A DNA stretch of 64,000 nt from Patulibacter sp. (GTDB lineage Bacteria > Actinomycetota > Thermoleophilia > Solirubrobacterales > Solirubrobacteraceae), in contig NZ_JAURWA010000136.1 in the NCBI RefSeq assembly GCF_030655195.1, positions 44,921-108,920 on the forward strand. Reading direction: 5' to 3'. Every line of letters starts with the position of its first letter. Position 1 is the stretch's first letter. Of this stretch, positions 1-7,291 are shown one piece after another. The translations under genes were made by a program, and so were the position numbers. A model generated the notes under the pieces. The model saw only the letters and a program-made list of their open reading frames with translations. It was not told the origin of the DNA and made no database searches.

Positions 1-88
1 CGCAGGCGCGGCCCGGCGGGCCTCCGGCGGATATCGCGCCGAGGGGCGGTCCGCGTCCCCGCCGTCCTCGTCGTCGGCTCGCCGACCC

Positions 89-475
89 TCAGCCGGCGGG
101 TTCGGCGTCCGCGGTGCTCTCGAGCAGGAAGAGCTCGACCGAGGCGTCCGCGCGGACGTCGATGCCGCTGATGAACGCGCGGACCCTGCGGCCCGTCGCG
201 TGCTCGACCGGGGCGCGCATGTCGTCCTCGGTGGCGTACTGGAAGAAGAGCCGGACGTCGCGCAGACGCTGGTGCTCCCCGAGCTCCACGAGGCGCTTCT
301 CGGCCGGCGTCTGGGTGTCCTCGAGGACGCACACCACCGCGTCCGGGCCGGCGAAGTACGTCTTGACCTTCGTCGGGCCCCGGCCGAACTGGGTCTTGTG
401 GATCTGCGCCATCGCGTTGGAGATCGCCTGCAGCGGGCTCTCGTGGGGCGCGGTGAGGGGGTCGGTCGAGACCAT
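89..475 (-). CDS. MpsC/DUF2294-family protein, copy 1
   Basis: A 128-aa soluble protein of the DUF2294 (MpsC-like) family, which annotations link to Na+-translocating systems but which has no firmly proven biochemical role. Family-like stretches visible are KTQFGRGP (residues 27-34), KTYFAGPDAVVC, DTQTPAEKRLVE and the C-terminal RAFISGIDV. There is no signal peptide or membrane segment. The ATG at 475 was chosen because the second copy (1589..1963) starts at the equivalent place; no Shine-Dalgarno is visible, and a -10-like TACGAT lies about 65 nt upstream on this strand (543..548), so a short leader is possible. It differs from copy 2 at only about ten of ~108 aligned residues and lies in the opposite orientation. 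Confidence 0.8.
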   Translation of the reverse strand: MVSTDPLTAPHESPLQAISNAMAQIHKTQFGRGPTKVKTYFAGPDAVVCVLEDTQTPAEKRLVELGEHQRLRDVRLFFQYATEDDMRAPVEHATGRRVRAFISGIDVRADASVELFLLESTADAEPAG

Positions 476-730
476 GGTGGGGCGGGCGGGCCGACGGGCG
501 ACGGCGGGCGGGAGCCCGCGACCCACGGCGATCGCGGGCCTCATCGTACGCACCGGTCCTCCGCGGCGCGCGGGTGCGCGGCCGCGCGGACGACGGCGGG
601 CCTTCTGCGGGCGCCCGCGGGCGGACGCCGGACGGGGCCGTTCCGGCTCGTTTGACGCCGGACGCCGGGGGTATTGGGCGGCGGTCATGGTGCTCCCGCC
701 CCCTGAAGGCCCGGCAGCGCCCGGCCCCGC

Positions 731-1342
731 ATGAGCTCCGCGGAGCCGCCCCTCGTCCGGCTGCCGGCCGGCGACCCGTCGACGGGCGGGAGCCACCGGT
801 CGGGCGAGGACCCACGGGGCCCGTCGTCGCCGCCGCCCCACGAGCGCGAGAAGCACGACCGCACCGTCGCGGCGTGCGGTCCCGGGCGGTTCTCGGGGGT
901 CCTGGTCCTGGGGACCGGGAACGGGGCGCTCCCGTGGCTCCTGGCGGACCGCTCCGACGACCTGCTGGCGATCGATCCGTCGACGACCGCCGTCGCCCTG
1001 GCGCTCGAGCGCCTCCCGGACGCCCCGCACGTGACCGTGACCCACGGGGATCTGCCCGACGCGCTGCCCCGCGCGGGCGGGTTCGACCTGGTGGTCGTCT
1101 CGGACGTGCTCTGCCGACTGCCCGTGGACGCGCTCCGGCGCACGATCGACCGGCTCCCCCGCCTGATGCGCCCCGGCGCCCGCGTGGTCGCGGTCCACTG
1201 GGACGGCCACGCACCCGACCTGACCCGCACCGCGACGGAGGCCCACCGCGCACTGCGGGCGGGCACCGGGCTGCGCCCCGCGCAGCCCGCGCCGCCGGCG
1301 AGCACCCGCGGCCACCTGCTCGAGGCCTTCGACATGCGGTGA
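731..1342 (+). CDS. class I SAM-dependent methyltransferase (NodS-like)
   Basis: A 203-aa protein with a Rossmann-type methyltransferase fold. The SAM-binding glycine motif is VLVLGTGNGALPWLL (residues ~57-71), followed by the acidic LLAIDPS strand end, HGDLPDALP, and FDLVVVSDVLCRLP at the post-I/motif IV region. The HEREKHDRTVAACGPGRF stretch before motif I resembles the NodS family, whose members N-methylate small amines; the substrate here cannot be told. The first ~35 residues are Pro/Gly/Ser-rich and probably disordered. It sits between the two inverted MpsC-family copies. The ATG at 731 has no obvious ribosome binding site. Confidence 0.75.
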   Translation: MSSAEPPLVRLPAGDPSTGGSHRSGEDPRGPSSPPPHEREKHDRTVAACGPGRFSGVLVLGTGNGALPWLLADRSDDLLAIDPSTTAVALALERLPDAPHVTVTHGDLPDALPRAGGFDLVVVSDVLCRLPVDALRRTIDRLPRLMRPGARVVAVHWDGHAPDLTRTATEAHRALRAGTGLRPAQPAPPASTRGHLLEAFDMR

Positions 1343-1588
1343 AGGTCCGCCCGCGGCGGACCGGACGGGGAGGGCCGTGCGGCGGACACCAGGGAGGCGT
1401 CGGCCGGCGCCGTGATGCGACGCCGGCCGCTCACCCGGCAGCACTCCTACCCGGTGGGCGTACGCCGCACCTCCGCGTCGGATGTGGGTCCCGGTGGTCC
1501 CGTAGGATCCGGGGACCTCCCGCGAGCCCGCCGCGCGCCACGCCGTCCCCCTCGGGGCGCGCCCGCCGGCCGTGGGATCCCCGAGCCG

Positions 1589-1963
1589 ATGAGCGACCGA
1601 CGACCACCAGCCGAGATGCACGAGAGCCCGCTCCAGGCGATCTCCAACGCCATGGCGCAGATCTACAAGACGCAGTTCGGGCGCGGGCCGACCAGGGTGA
1701 AGACGTACTTCGCCGGCCCCGACGCGGTCGTCTGCATCCTCGAGGACACGCAGACGCCGGCCGAGAAGCGGCTCGTCGAGCTCCGCGAGGACCAGCGGCT
1801 GCGCGACGTGCGTCTCTTCTTCCAGTACGCGACGGAGGACGATCTGCGTGCTCCGGTGGAGCAGGCGACGGGCCGCCGCGTCCGCGCGTTCATCAGCGGC
1901 ATCGACGTGCGGGCCGACGCCTCGGCCGAGGTCTTCCTGCTGGACGACGCGCCCGGGACCTGA
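1589..1963 (+). CDS. MpsC/DUF2294-family protein, copy 2
   Basis: A 124-aa paralogue of the protein at 89..475 with the same motif order (KTQFGRGP, KTYFAGPDAVVC, DTQTPAEKRLVE, RAFISGIDV). The ATG at 1589 gives MSDRRPPAEMHESP, matching the length of copy 1; an internal ATG at 1616 is the alternative. Most differences from copy 1 at DNA level are synonymous third-position changes, so both copies appear to be kept under protein-level selection. It converges on the sigma factor gene across a short hairpin. Function unknown. Confidence 0.8.
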   Translation: MSDRRPPAEMHESPLQAISNAMAQIYKTQFGRGPTRVKTYFAGPDAVVCILEDTQTPAEKRLVELREDQRLRDVRLFFQYATEDDLRAPVEQATGRRVRAFISGIDVRADASAEVFLLDDAPGT

Positions 1964-1993
1964 GCCCCGGACGCGGCCGCCAGCCCGCTCAGG
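1959..1993. terminator. bidirectional hairpin between convergent genes
   Basis: CCTGAGC (1959-1965) is the exact inverse complement of GCTCAGG (1987-1993). The arms include the stop codons of both convergent genes, so the hairpin could end transcription in both directions. There is no U-tract, which is common in high-GC actinobacteria. Confidence 0.45.
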
Positions 1994-2777
1994 CCGCCAG
2001 CTGCATCGGCGCGTCGACGGCGCCTGCGCCCTCGACCCCCGCGATGTGGTCGTGCATCTTCTCGAGCGCGCCGCCGAGGATCCGCGAGACCTGCATCTGC
2101 GAGATGCCGAAGCGTCCGGCGATCTCCCGCTGGAGCTGCCCGTCGTAGTAGCGCAGGAGGACCATCTCCCGCTCGCGGTCGTCGAGCGCCGAGCAGGCGT
2201 CGAGGATCTCCTCGTGCCGGTCGACCGCGGCGTAGCCGGCGTCGGAACGGCCGAAGAGGTCGAGCGCCTCCCGCGTCTCGCCGGCGGGGTGGTCGAGCGA
2301 CAGCGACCGGTAGCCCTGGCCGCCGATCATCGCGTCGGCGACCCGCTCCGTCGGGACCTTCAGCCGGGCGGAGAGCTCCGCCACCGTGGCGGCGCGGCCG
2401 GTGCGCGAGTGGATCTCCCCGGACTCGCGGTTGATCCGCGCGTCGAGCTCCTGGACCGAGCGGGGCACGTGGATCGCCCAGCAGTGGTCGCGGAAGTGGC
2501 GCTTGATCTCGCCCGTGATGTTCGGCGCCGCGAAGGCGACGAACCGGTAGCCGCTGTCGGGGTCGAAGCGGTCGATCGCCTTGACGAGCCCGACCGATCC
2601 GACCTGGACCAGGTCGTCGAGCTCCTCGCCTCGACCGGCGTAGGGGCGCGCGAGGGACCGCACGAGCGGCATCCCGCGCTCGACCATCTCCGCACGGGCG
2701 GAACGGTCGTCGTGGTGGTGGTAGCGACGCAGCAGCTGCATGTCCAGCTGCTCGCGACGGGTGGTGCTGTCCGGCAT
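1989..2777 (-). CDS. RNA polymerase sigma factor, SigB/SigF (sigma-70 group 3) family
   Basis: A 262-aa alternative sigma factor. Region 2 is clear: ELDDLVQVGSVGLVKAIDRFD (residues ~51-71) and the -10-binding segment FVAFAAPNITGEIKRHFRD (~79-97). Region 3 follows (SRTGRAATVAELSARLKVP), then region 4 with helix-turn-helix DGQLQREIAGRFGISQMQVSRIL (~214-236). Length and order match the SigB/SigF stress and sporulation family. The start is supported by a good Shine-Dalgarno (GGGAGGA) 6 nt before the ATG. No anti-sigma or anti-anti-sigma gene lies beside it, unlike many family members, so its switch is probably elsewhere. Confidence 0.92.
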   Translation of the reverse strand: MPDSTTRREQLDMQLLRRYHHHDDRSARAEMVERGMPLVRSLARPYAGRGEELDDLVQVGSVGLVKAIDRFDPDSGYRFVAFAAPNITGEIKRHFRDHCWAIHVPRSVQELDARINRESGEIHSRTGRAATVAELSARLKVPTERVADAMIGGQGYRSLSLDHPAGETREALDLFGRSDAGYAAVDRHEEILDACSALDDREREMVLLRYYDGQLQREIAGRFGISQMQVSRILGGALEKMHDHIAGVEGAGAVDAPMQLAA

Positions 2778-3079
2778 GTGGTTCCTCCCGCGGAGAGGCT
2801 CCGCGTGGAAGGGCGATGTCCGGTCCGCGCTCGGGAGACGTGGGTCTGTCCCGGGGGCGACGAGCCTGCTGCTTCGGATTGCGGGGCGCCGAGGACTCTC
2901 ATCCGTGCGCGGACATCGCCGACCGGGGACCCGTTCAGGATCTGGATCGGAGGTGCCGCGCCGCGACGACCTGCACGTGGGATACCGTAACAGCGTGCGG
3001 AGGCCCGATGGGAAGATCCTCCCCCGCGCCCGCCGCGGGCGTCACGGAAGCCGGGGCGAGGGTGCACTATGGTCGCCGC
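2778..3079. other. 302-bp intergenic region with divergent promoters
   Basis: No convincing gene here. It carries the Shine-Dalgarno of the sigma factor at its left end and a -10-like TATGGT (3068-3073) 6 nt before the cyclase start at its right end. A TGGGATACC stretch near 2980 superficially resembles a SigB-type -10 element but the match is weak. Confidence 0.5.
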
Positions 3080-4039
3080 GTGCACGGCGAGGACGACGCT
3101 CCCCACGATCCCGCTGCCGATCCCGGACCGCCGCCGCACGCCGACGGTGCTCCGGAGCGCGGGGCGACGCCCGCGGACGAGGCCCCGCCGGGCGCGGACG
3201 CGTCGGCCGCCGACGTCGCGCCGGGGACGGACGCGACCGTCCCGGACGCCCCCACCGGCCCCGGGGCGGCGGAGCGCGCCCGCCGCGCCGCGCGCCGGAT
3301 CCGCGAGCTCAACGAGGACGGCCGCGTCCTCGACGCCGTCGCCCGCCTGCGTCGCCGGCTGCCCGGGGACGACCGGCTGGGCGACCCGCTGTCGACCTCG
3401 GACCAGGGCGGGGACCCGACCCTGGGCCGCCGGATCGCGCGCCTGGCCGGCCAGACCACCGGCGGGGCGGTCCACGAGGTCGGGATGGGCGCGCTGCAGG
3501 TCTGGCAGGCGGCCGCCGAGCGCAACGGTCGCGGCCGCGGCACGGTCGACATGACCATCCTCTTCACCGACCTCGTCGGGTTCTCCCACTGGGCGCTGGA
3601 GGCCGGCGACCAGGCCACGCTGCTGCTGCTGCGCGAGGTCTCCGGGGTCCTCGAGCCGGCGGTGCAGCGCCGGCGGGGCCAGGTCGTGAAGTGGCTCGGC
3701 GACGGCATGATGGCCGTGTTCCGCGAGCCGGAGGACGCGCTGCACGCCGTCGAGCGCATGTGGGCGGGCCTCGAGGGCCTCGAGATCGCCGGCTACCAGC
3801 CGCGGATCCGGGCGGGCATGCACGTCGGGCGCCCGCGACGCGTCGGTGCGGACTACCTCGGCGTGGACGTCAACATCGCCGCCCGCGTCGCGCAGGCGGC
3901 GGGCACGAGCGAGCTGCTGGCCTCGGACGCCGCGGTGGCGGGCATCGCGCCGGACGCGGTGGTCGCCCGGCGCCGCAAGCGCTTCCGGGCCAAGGGCGTC
4001 CCGCCCGAGCTCGAGGTCTTCGCGCTCCGGAGCGCCTGA
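3080..4039 (+). CDS. class III adenylate/guanylate cyclase domain protein
   Basis: A 319-aa protein predicted to make cAMP or cGMP. A disordered acidic/Pro/Ala-rich N-terminus (residues 1-60) is followed by a helical region (~60-150) and the cyclase domain. Catalytic features: metal-binding Asp in TILFTDLVGF, second Asp in KWLGDGMMAVF, and the transition-state Asn/Arg in DVNIAARVAQAAG. All are intact, so activity is likely. GTG 3080 is chosen because TATGGT stands 6 nt before it, the leaderless pattern seen across the window; longer in-frame starts exist upstream. It has no membrane segments, so it should be cytosolic. Confidence 0.85.
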   Translation: MHGEDDAPHDPAADPGPPPHADGAPERGATPADEAPPGADASAADVAPGTDATVPDAPTGPGAAERARRAARRIRELNEDGRVLDAVARLRRRLPGDDRLGDPLSTSDQGGDPTLGRRIARLAGQTTGGAVHEVGMGALQVWQAAAERNGRGRGTVDMTILFTDLVGFSHWALEAGDQATLLLLREVSGVLEPAVQRRRGQVVKWLGDGMMAVFREPEDALHAVERMWAGLEGLEIAGYQPRIRAGMHVGRPRRVGADYLGVDVNIAARVAQAAGTSELLASDAAVAGIAPDAVVARRRKRFRAKGVPPELEVFALRSA

Positions 4040-4087
4040 ACGGGCCGCCGACCGGGCTCGGCCCGGACGCTCCGACGGTCGGCGTCG

Positions 4088-4112
4088 GGACGCCCCCAGG
4101 ATCGGGGCGTCC
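4088..4112. terminator. hairpin terminator between convergent genes
   Basis: A perfect 9-bp stem (GGACGCCCC / GGGGCGTCC) with a 7-nt loop, between the 3' ends of the cyclase gene and the convergent coiled-coil gene. Confidence 0.6.
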
Positions 4113-4116
4113 GGGC

Positions 4117-4623
4117 TCAGTCCGGCTGGTCGGCCGTGCCGCGCCCGATCAGCCGCTCGTCGTCGAGGCTCTCGACGACGACCGCCGCCGCGGGGCCCTC
4201 GGCGTCCCGGCCACCGCGGGTGCGGCGCCGCAGCGGGTGCACCACGCGGCCGGCGATCCGGTCGATCTGCTGGAGCGAGCCGCTCATGCCCTCGACCTGG
4301 TCCTCCATCCGGTCGACCGACGCGTACATCGCATCGACCGCGCCGCGCAGGTGCGTGACGTCCGGGGGCAGGCGGCCGATCTCGACCTTCAGGTCGTCGA
4401 CCGCGCTGATCACGCCCTTGATGTCCTGACGCATCCCCTTCATGTCGTCCCGGACCTCGGTGAGGACCCCGAGGTCCCGCCGCAGGCCCTCGATGGCGGC
4501 AGGGAGCGTCCGCAGCGCCCGCTCCAGCGCGACGACGGCGTCCAGGGCCGCCTCCACGCGCGGGAGCAGCTGGGGGAGCTGGGGCAGGTGCGGCAGGGCG
4601 ATGGGGGGCACGGGGACACGCAT
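4117..4623 (-). CDS. hypothetical coiled-coil protein
   Basis: A 168-aa protein with no recognised domain. After a Pro/Leu-rich N-terminus (PPIALPHLPQLPQLLP), residues ~20-125 show heptad-like spacing of hydrophobic residues broken by short loops (VEAALDAVVALERAL, IKGVISAVDDLKVEI, VDAMYASVDRMEDQVEGM), typical of long helical bundles or coiled coils. The C-terminal ~40 residues are charged. Similar small proteins are often called apolipoprotein-like or phasin-like, but nothing decides this. It lies 38 nt downstream of the SDR gene on the same strand and may be co-transcribed with it. Confidence 0.65.
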   Translation of the reverse strand: MRVPVPPIALPHLPQLPQLLPRVEAALDAVVALERALRTLPAAIEGLRRDLGVLTEVRDDMKGMRQDIKGVISAVDDLKVEIGRLPPDVTHLRGAVDAMYASVDRMEDQVEGMSGSLQQIDRIAGRVVHPLRRRTRGGRDAEGPAAAVVVESLDDERLIGRGTADQPD

Positions 4624-4661
4624 GGATCAGACCGGGAGCCTGTTCCCCGATCCGAGGATCG

Positions 4662-5603
4662 TCAAGCCGACGGGACAGATCCGCGGTCTGCGGCGCGCTG
4701 CGCGACGACGCGCTCGTCGGCCCCGGCGGCGACCGTCGCGGCCCCGAACGACCGGCCCAGGGCGCGGACCTCGGCCTCCATCTTCGGCACCATGGTCCGG
4801 GCCTGGTGCTTCAGCACGACGTCGCCCACGGGGCTGATCGTCAGGGTGCGCAGCAGGGAGAACCAGAGGAGCGAGCGCGGCACGTAGATCCGGCGCCTGC
4901 GCCGGGCGATGCCGTCCGCGAACGCGGTCGCGCAGTCCTCCACGGAGGTCGTGCCGCCCAGCGGGCCGGGGAGCAGCTCCCGGGCCTGGCGGAACGTCGC
5001 CAGGTCGTCCTCGATGTTGCGCACCAGGTCGGTGTCGATCCAGCCGGGGTGGGCGGAGCCGACGCGGACGCCCTTGTGCGCGACCTCGAGGCGCAGCGCG
5101 TTGGCGAACGCCTCCGCCCCGGCCTTGGACGCGCAGTAGGCGGCCATGCCGGGCAGGACGGTGAACGAGGCCAGCGAGGCGACCACGAGGACGTAGCCGC
5201 GCCGCTTCTCGATCTCGGGCAGCGCGGCCGAGACCGTGCGGATGACCCCGTTGAGGTTGACGTCGACCGTGCGCACGAGCGCGTCGGCGGGGTTGACGGC
5301 CACGGTGCCGTTGTTGGAGACGCCGGCGTTGGCGACGACGACGTCGATGCCGCCGAGCTGCTCCACGGTGCCGCGGACCGCGGCCTCGACGGCCGCCTGG
5401 TCGGTCACGTCCGCCTCGAACCACGCGTGGCGCGCGGGGCCGAGGCCGGCCAGCTCGTCGGCGAGCGCGCGCAGCAGGTCGGGCTCCATCCCCACCAGCG
5501 ACACGCTCGCCCCGCGCCGGGCCAGCACCCGGGCGGTCTCGGCCCCGATGCCGCGGGCGGCACCCGTGATCAGCACGACCCGACCCTGCACGCTCTTCCT
5601 CAT
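4662..5603 (-). CDS. short-chain dehydrogenase/reductase
   Basis: A 313-aa NAD(P)-dependent oxidoreductase of the classical SDR family. Cofactor motif TGAARGIG (residues ~14-21), NAG motif VVANAGVSNNG, catalytic Ser in VVASLAS and the Tyr-x3-Lys pair in YCASKAG are all present. The extra ~50 C-terminal residues, with a hydrophobic LLWFSLLRTLTI stretch, suggest membrane association and a lipid-like substrate. A TAGCCT hexamer lies 6 nt before the ATG, so the message is probably leaderless, and it overlaps one of two CTACT-N4-AGTAG palindromes, implying tight repression. Confidence 0.88.
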   Translation of the reverse strand: MRKSVQGRVVLITGAARGIGAETARVLARRGASVSLVGMEPDLLRALADELAGLGPARHAWFEADVTDQAAVEAAVRGTVEQLGGIDVVVANAGVSNNGTVAVNPADALVRTVDVNLNGVIRTVSAALPEIEKRRGYVLVVASLASFTVLPGMAAYCASKAGAEAFANALRLEVAHKGVRVGSAHPGWIDTDLVRNIEDDLATFRQARELLPGPLGGTTSVEDCATAFADGIARRRRRIYVPRSLLWFSLLRTLTISPVGDVVLKHQARTMVPKMEAEVRALGRSFGAATVAAGADERVVAQRAADRGSVPSA

Positions 5604-5612
5604 GCGCGCAGG

Positions 5613-5626
5613 CTACTGCCCAGTAG
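5613..5626. promoter_or_regulatory. operator-like palindrome 1 (CTACT-N4-AGTAG)
   Basis: CTACT-GCCC-AGTAG is the core of a larger palindrome, GGCTACTGCCCAGTAGCC (5611-5628). Its left edge overlaps the TAGCCT -10 element of the SDR gene read on the minus strand (5610-5615), so a bound repressor would block the promoter. Confidence 0.6.
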
Positions 5627-5655
5627 CCGGGCGTGCGTGCCGTGGCCCACGGTCG

Positions 5656-5669
5656 CTACTGGCGAGTAG
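5656..5669. promoter_or_regulatory. operator-like palindrome 2 (CTACT-N4-AGTAG)
   Basis: CTACT-GGCG-AGTAG repeats the site at 5613-5626 with a start-to-start distance of 43 bp, about four helical turns. The repeated half-site and phasing suggest two dimers of one regulator, probably TetR type. No regulator gene lies next to it. Confidence 0.55.
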
Positions 5670-5775
5670 GTACGACGGGGGAACCCGGCCGGTCGGCGAC
5701 CGGGGCCGGGCGCCCGCGGGCCGCCGATCGTCCCGCGGCAGGCTGCCGGGGTCCCGCCGGGGGTACTGTCGATCC

Positions 5776-7212
5776 ATGGTCGAGCCAAGCACTCCGGGCC
5801 CGGGCGGGGACGCCCCGGCGAGCACCCCCGAGCCCCAGGACGACCTCCACGTCTCGCGGGTGATCCTCACGTCGGGCGTCGCGGCGCTCGGCGGCTTCCT
5901 CTTCGGCTTCGACTCCTCCGTGATCAACGGGGCGACGGCGGCGATCCGCGACGAGTTCGACCTCAACTCGTTCGTGCAGGGCTTCGTCGTGGCGATCGCG
6001 CTGCTGGGCGCGGCCGTCGGCGCGTGGTACGCCGGGCGGATCGCCGACCGCTACGGCCGCATCCGGGTGATGGTCATCACCGCCGGCATCTTCATCCTCA
6101 GCTCCGTCGGCTCGATGCTCGCGTTCTCCTGGATCGAGCTGGCGGTCTGGCGGCTGATCGGCGGCGCCGCCATCGGCTCCGCGTCGGTGATCGCCCCGGC
6201 GTACATCGCCGAGATCGCCCCCGCGCACCTGCGCGGCCGCCTGGGCTCGCTGCAGCAGCTGGCGATCGTGACCGGGATCTTCGTCGCGCTGCTGTCGGAC
6301 TACTTCCTCGCCCAGGCCGCGGGCGGCGCGGGCAGCGACCTGTGGCTCGGCCTGGAGGCGTGGCGCTGGATGTTCCTCGCCGCCGCCGTCCCGGCGCTGA
6401 TCTACGGCGTGCTGGCCCTGCAGATCCCGGAGTCGCCGCGGTACCTCGTCGCGCACCACCGCGAGAAGGAGGCCCGCAGCGTCCTGAAGCGGTTCGTCGG
6501 CGGCGACCCGGACTCGCGGATCCGCGACATCGTCCGCACGCTGAAGGGCGAGGGCCAGGTCCGCGTCCGCGATCTGCGGGGCCCGAAGTTCGGCCTGCTG
6601 CCGATCGTGTGGGTCGGCATCCTGCTGTCGGTCTTCCAGCAGGCGGTCGGGATCAACGTGATCTTCTACTACAGCTCCGAGCTCTGGCAGAGCGTCGGCT
6701 TCTCGGAGTCCGACTCGATGATCACGAGCGTCATCACGTCGATCGTGAACATCGTCTCGACGCTCGTGGCGATCGCGCTGGTCGACAAGGTCGGCCGCAA
6801 GCCCCTGCTGCTGTTCGGCTCGATCGGCATGTTCATCACCCTCGGGGCGCTGGCGATCCTCTTCGGCACCGCGCCGGTCGTCGACGGCGAGCCGAGCCTC
6901 GACGGCTTCCGCGGCGTGCTGGCCCTGGTCGCGGCCAACGGCTTCGTCGTGTCGTTCGCCACGTCGTGGGGCCCCGCGGTCTGGGTGCTCCTCGGCGAGA
7001 TGTTCAACAACCGCATCCGGGCGACCGCGCTGGCCGTCGCCGCGGCCGCGCAGTGGATCGCGAACTTCGCGATCACGACGACGTTCCCGAGCCTCTCGTC
7101 GGTCTCGCTGTCGCTCGCCTACGGCCTCTACACGACGTTCGCGTTCATCTCGATCATCTTCGTCTGGAAGGCCGTGACGGAGACGAAGGGGCGCGAGCTC
7201 GAGGACATGTGA
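5776..7212 (+). CDS. MFS sugar porter-family transporter
   Basis: A 478-aa, 12-helix inner-membrane transporter of the sugar porter family (proton symport or facilitated diffusion of hexoses or related polyols). Family signatures are complete: DRYGRIR after helix 2, PAYIAEIAPAHLRGRLGSLQQL, PESPRYL before the central loop, FQQAVGINVIFYYS in helix 7, VDKVGRKPLLL, and the C-terminal TETKGRELEDM. The start at 5776 is supported by TACTGT 6 nt upstream with no Shine-Dalgarno; longer versions would add an unconserved N-terminus. The exact sugar cannot be told. It is divergent from the SDR gene. Confidence 0.92.
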   Translation: MVEPSTPGPGGDAPASTPEPQDDLHVSRVILTSGVAALGGFLFGFDSSVINGATAAIRDEFDLNSFVQGFVVAIALLGAAVGAWYAGRIADRYGRIRVMVITAGIFILSSVGSMLAFSWIELAVWRLIGGAAIGSASVIAPAYIAEIAPAHLRGRLGSLQQLAIVTGIFVALLSDYFLAQAAGGAGSDLWLGLEAWRWMFLAAAVPALIYGVLALQIPESPRYLVAHHREKEARSVLKRFVGGDPDSRIRDIVRTLKGEGQVRVRDLRGPKFGLLPIVWVGILLSVFQQAVGINVIFYYSSELWQSVGFSESDSMITSVITSIVNIVSTLVAIALVDKVGRKPLLLFGSIGMFITLGALAILFGTAPVVDGEPSLDGFRGVLALVAANGFVVSFATSWGPAVWVLLGEMFNNRIRATALAVAAAAQWIANFAITTTFPSLSSVSLSLAYGLYTTFAFISIIFVWKAVTETKGRELEDM

Positions 7213-7291
7213 GCCGGGCCGGCACCGCGCCGGGCGACGCCGGGGCGGGACCCGCGGCGGCCGGCGGGGGTCCGGTAGCGTCCGCCCCGCC

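Noticed and set aside
89..1621. A 510-codon minus-strand frame extending the MpsC copy 1 upstream
   Set aside because: Only its last 128 codons match the family; the rest is antisense to the methyltransferase and MpsC copy 2 and has shadow-frame composition.
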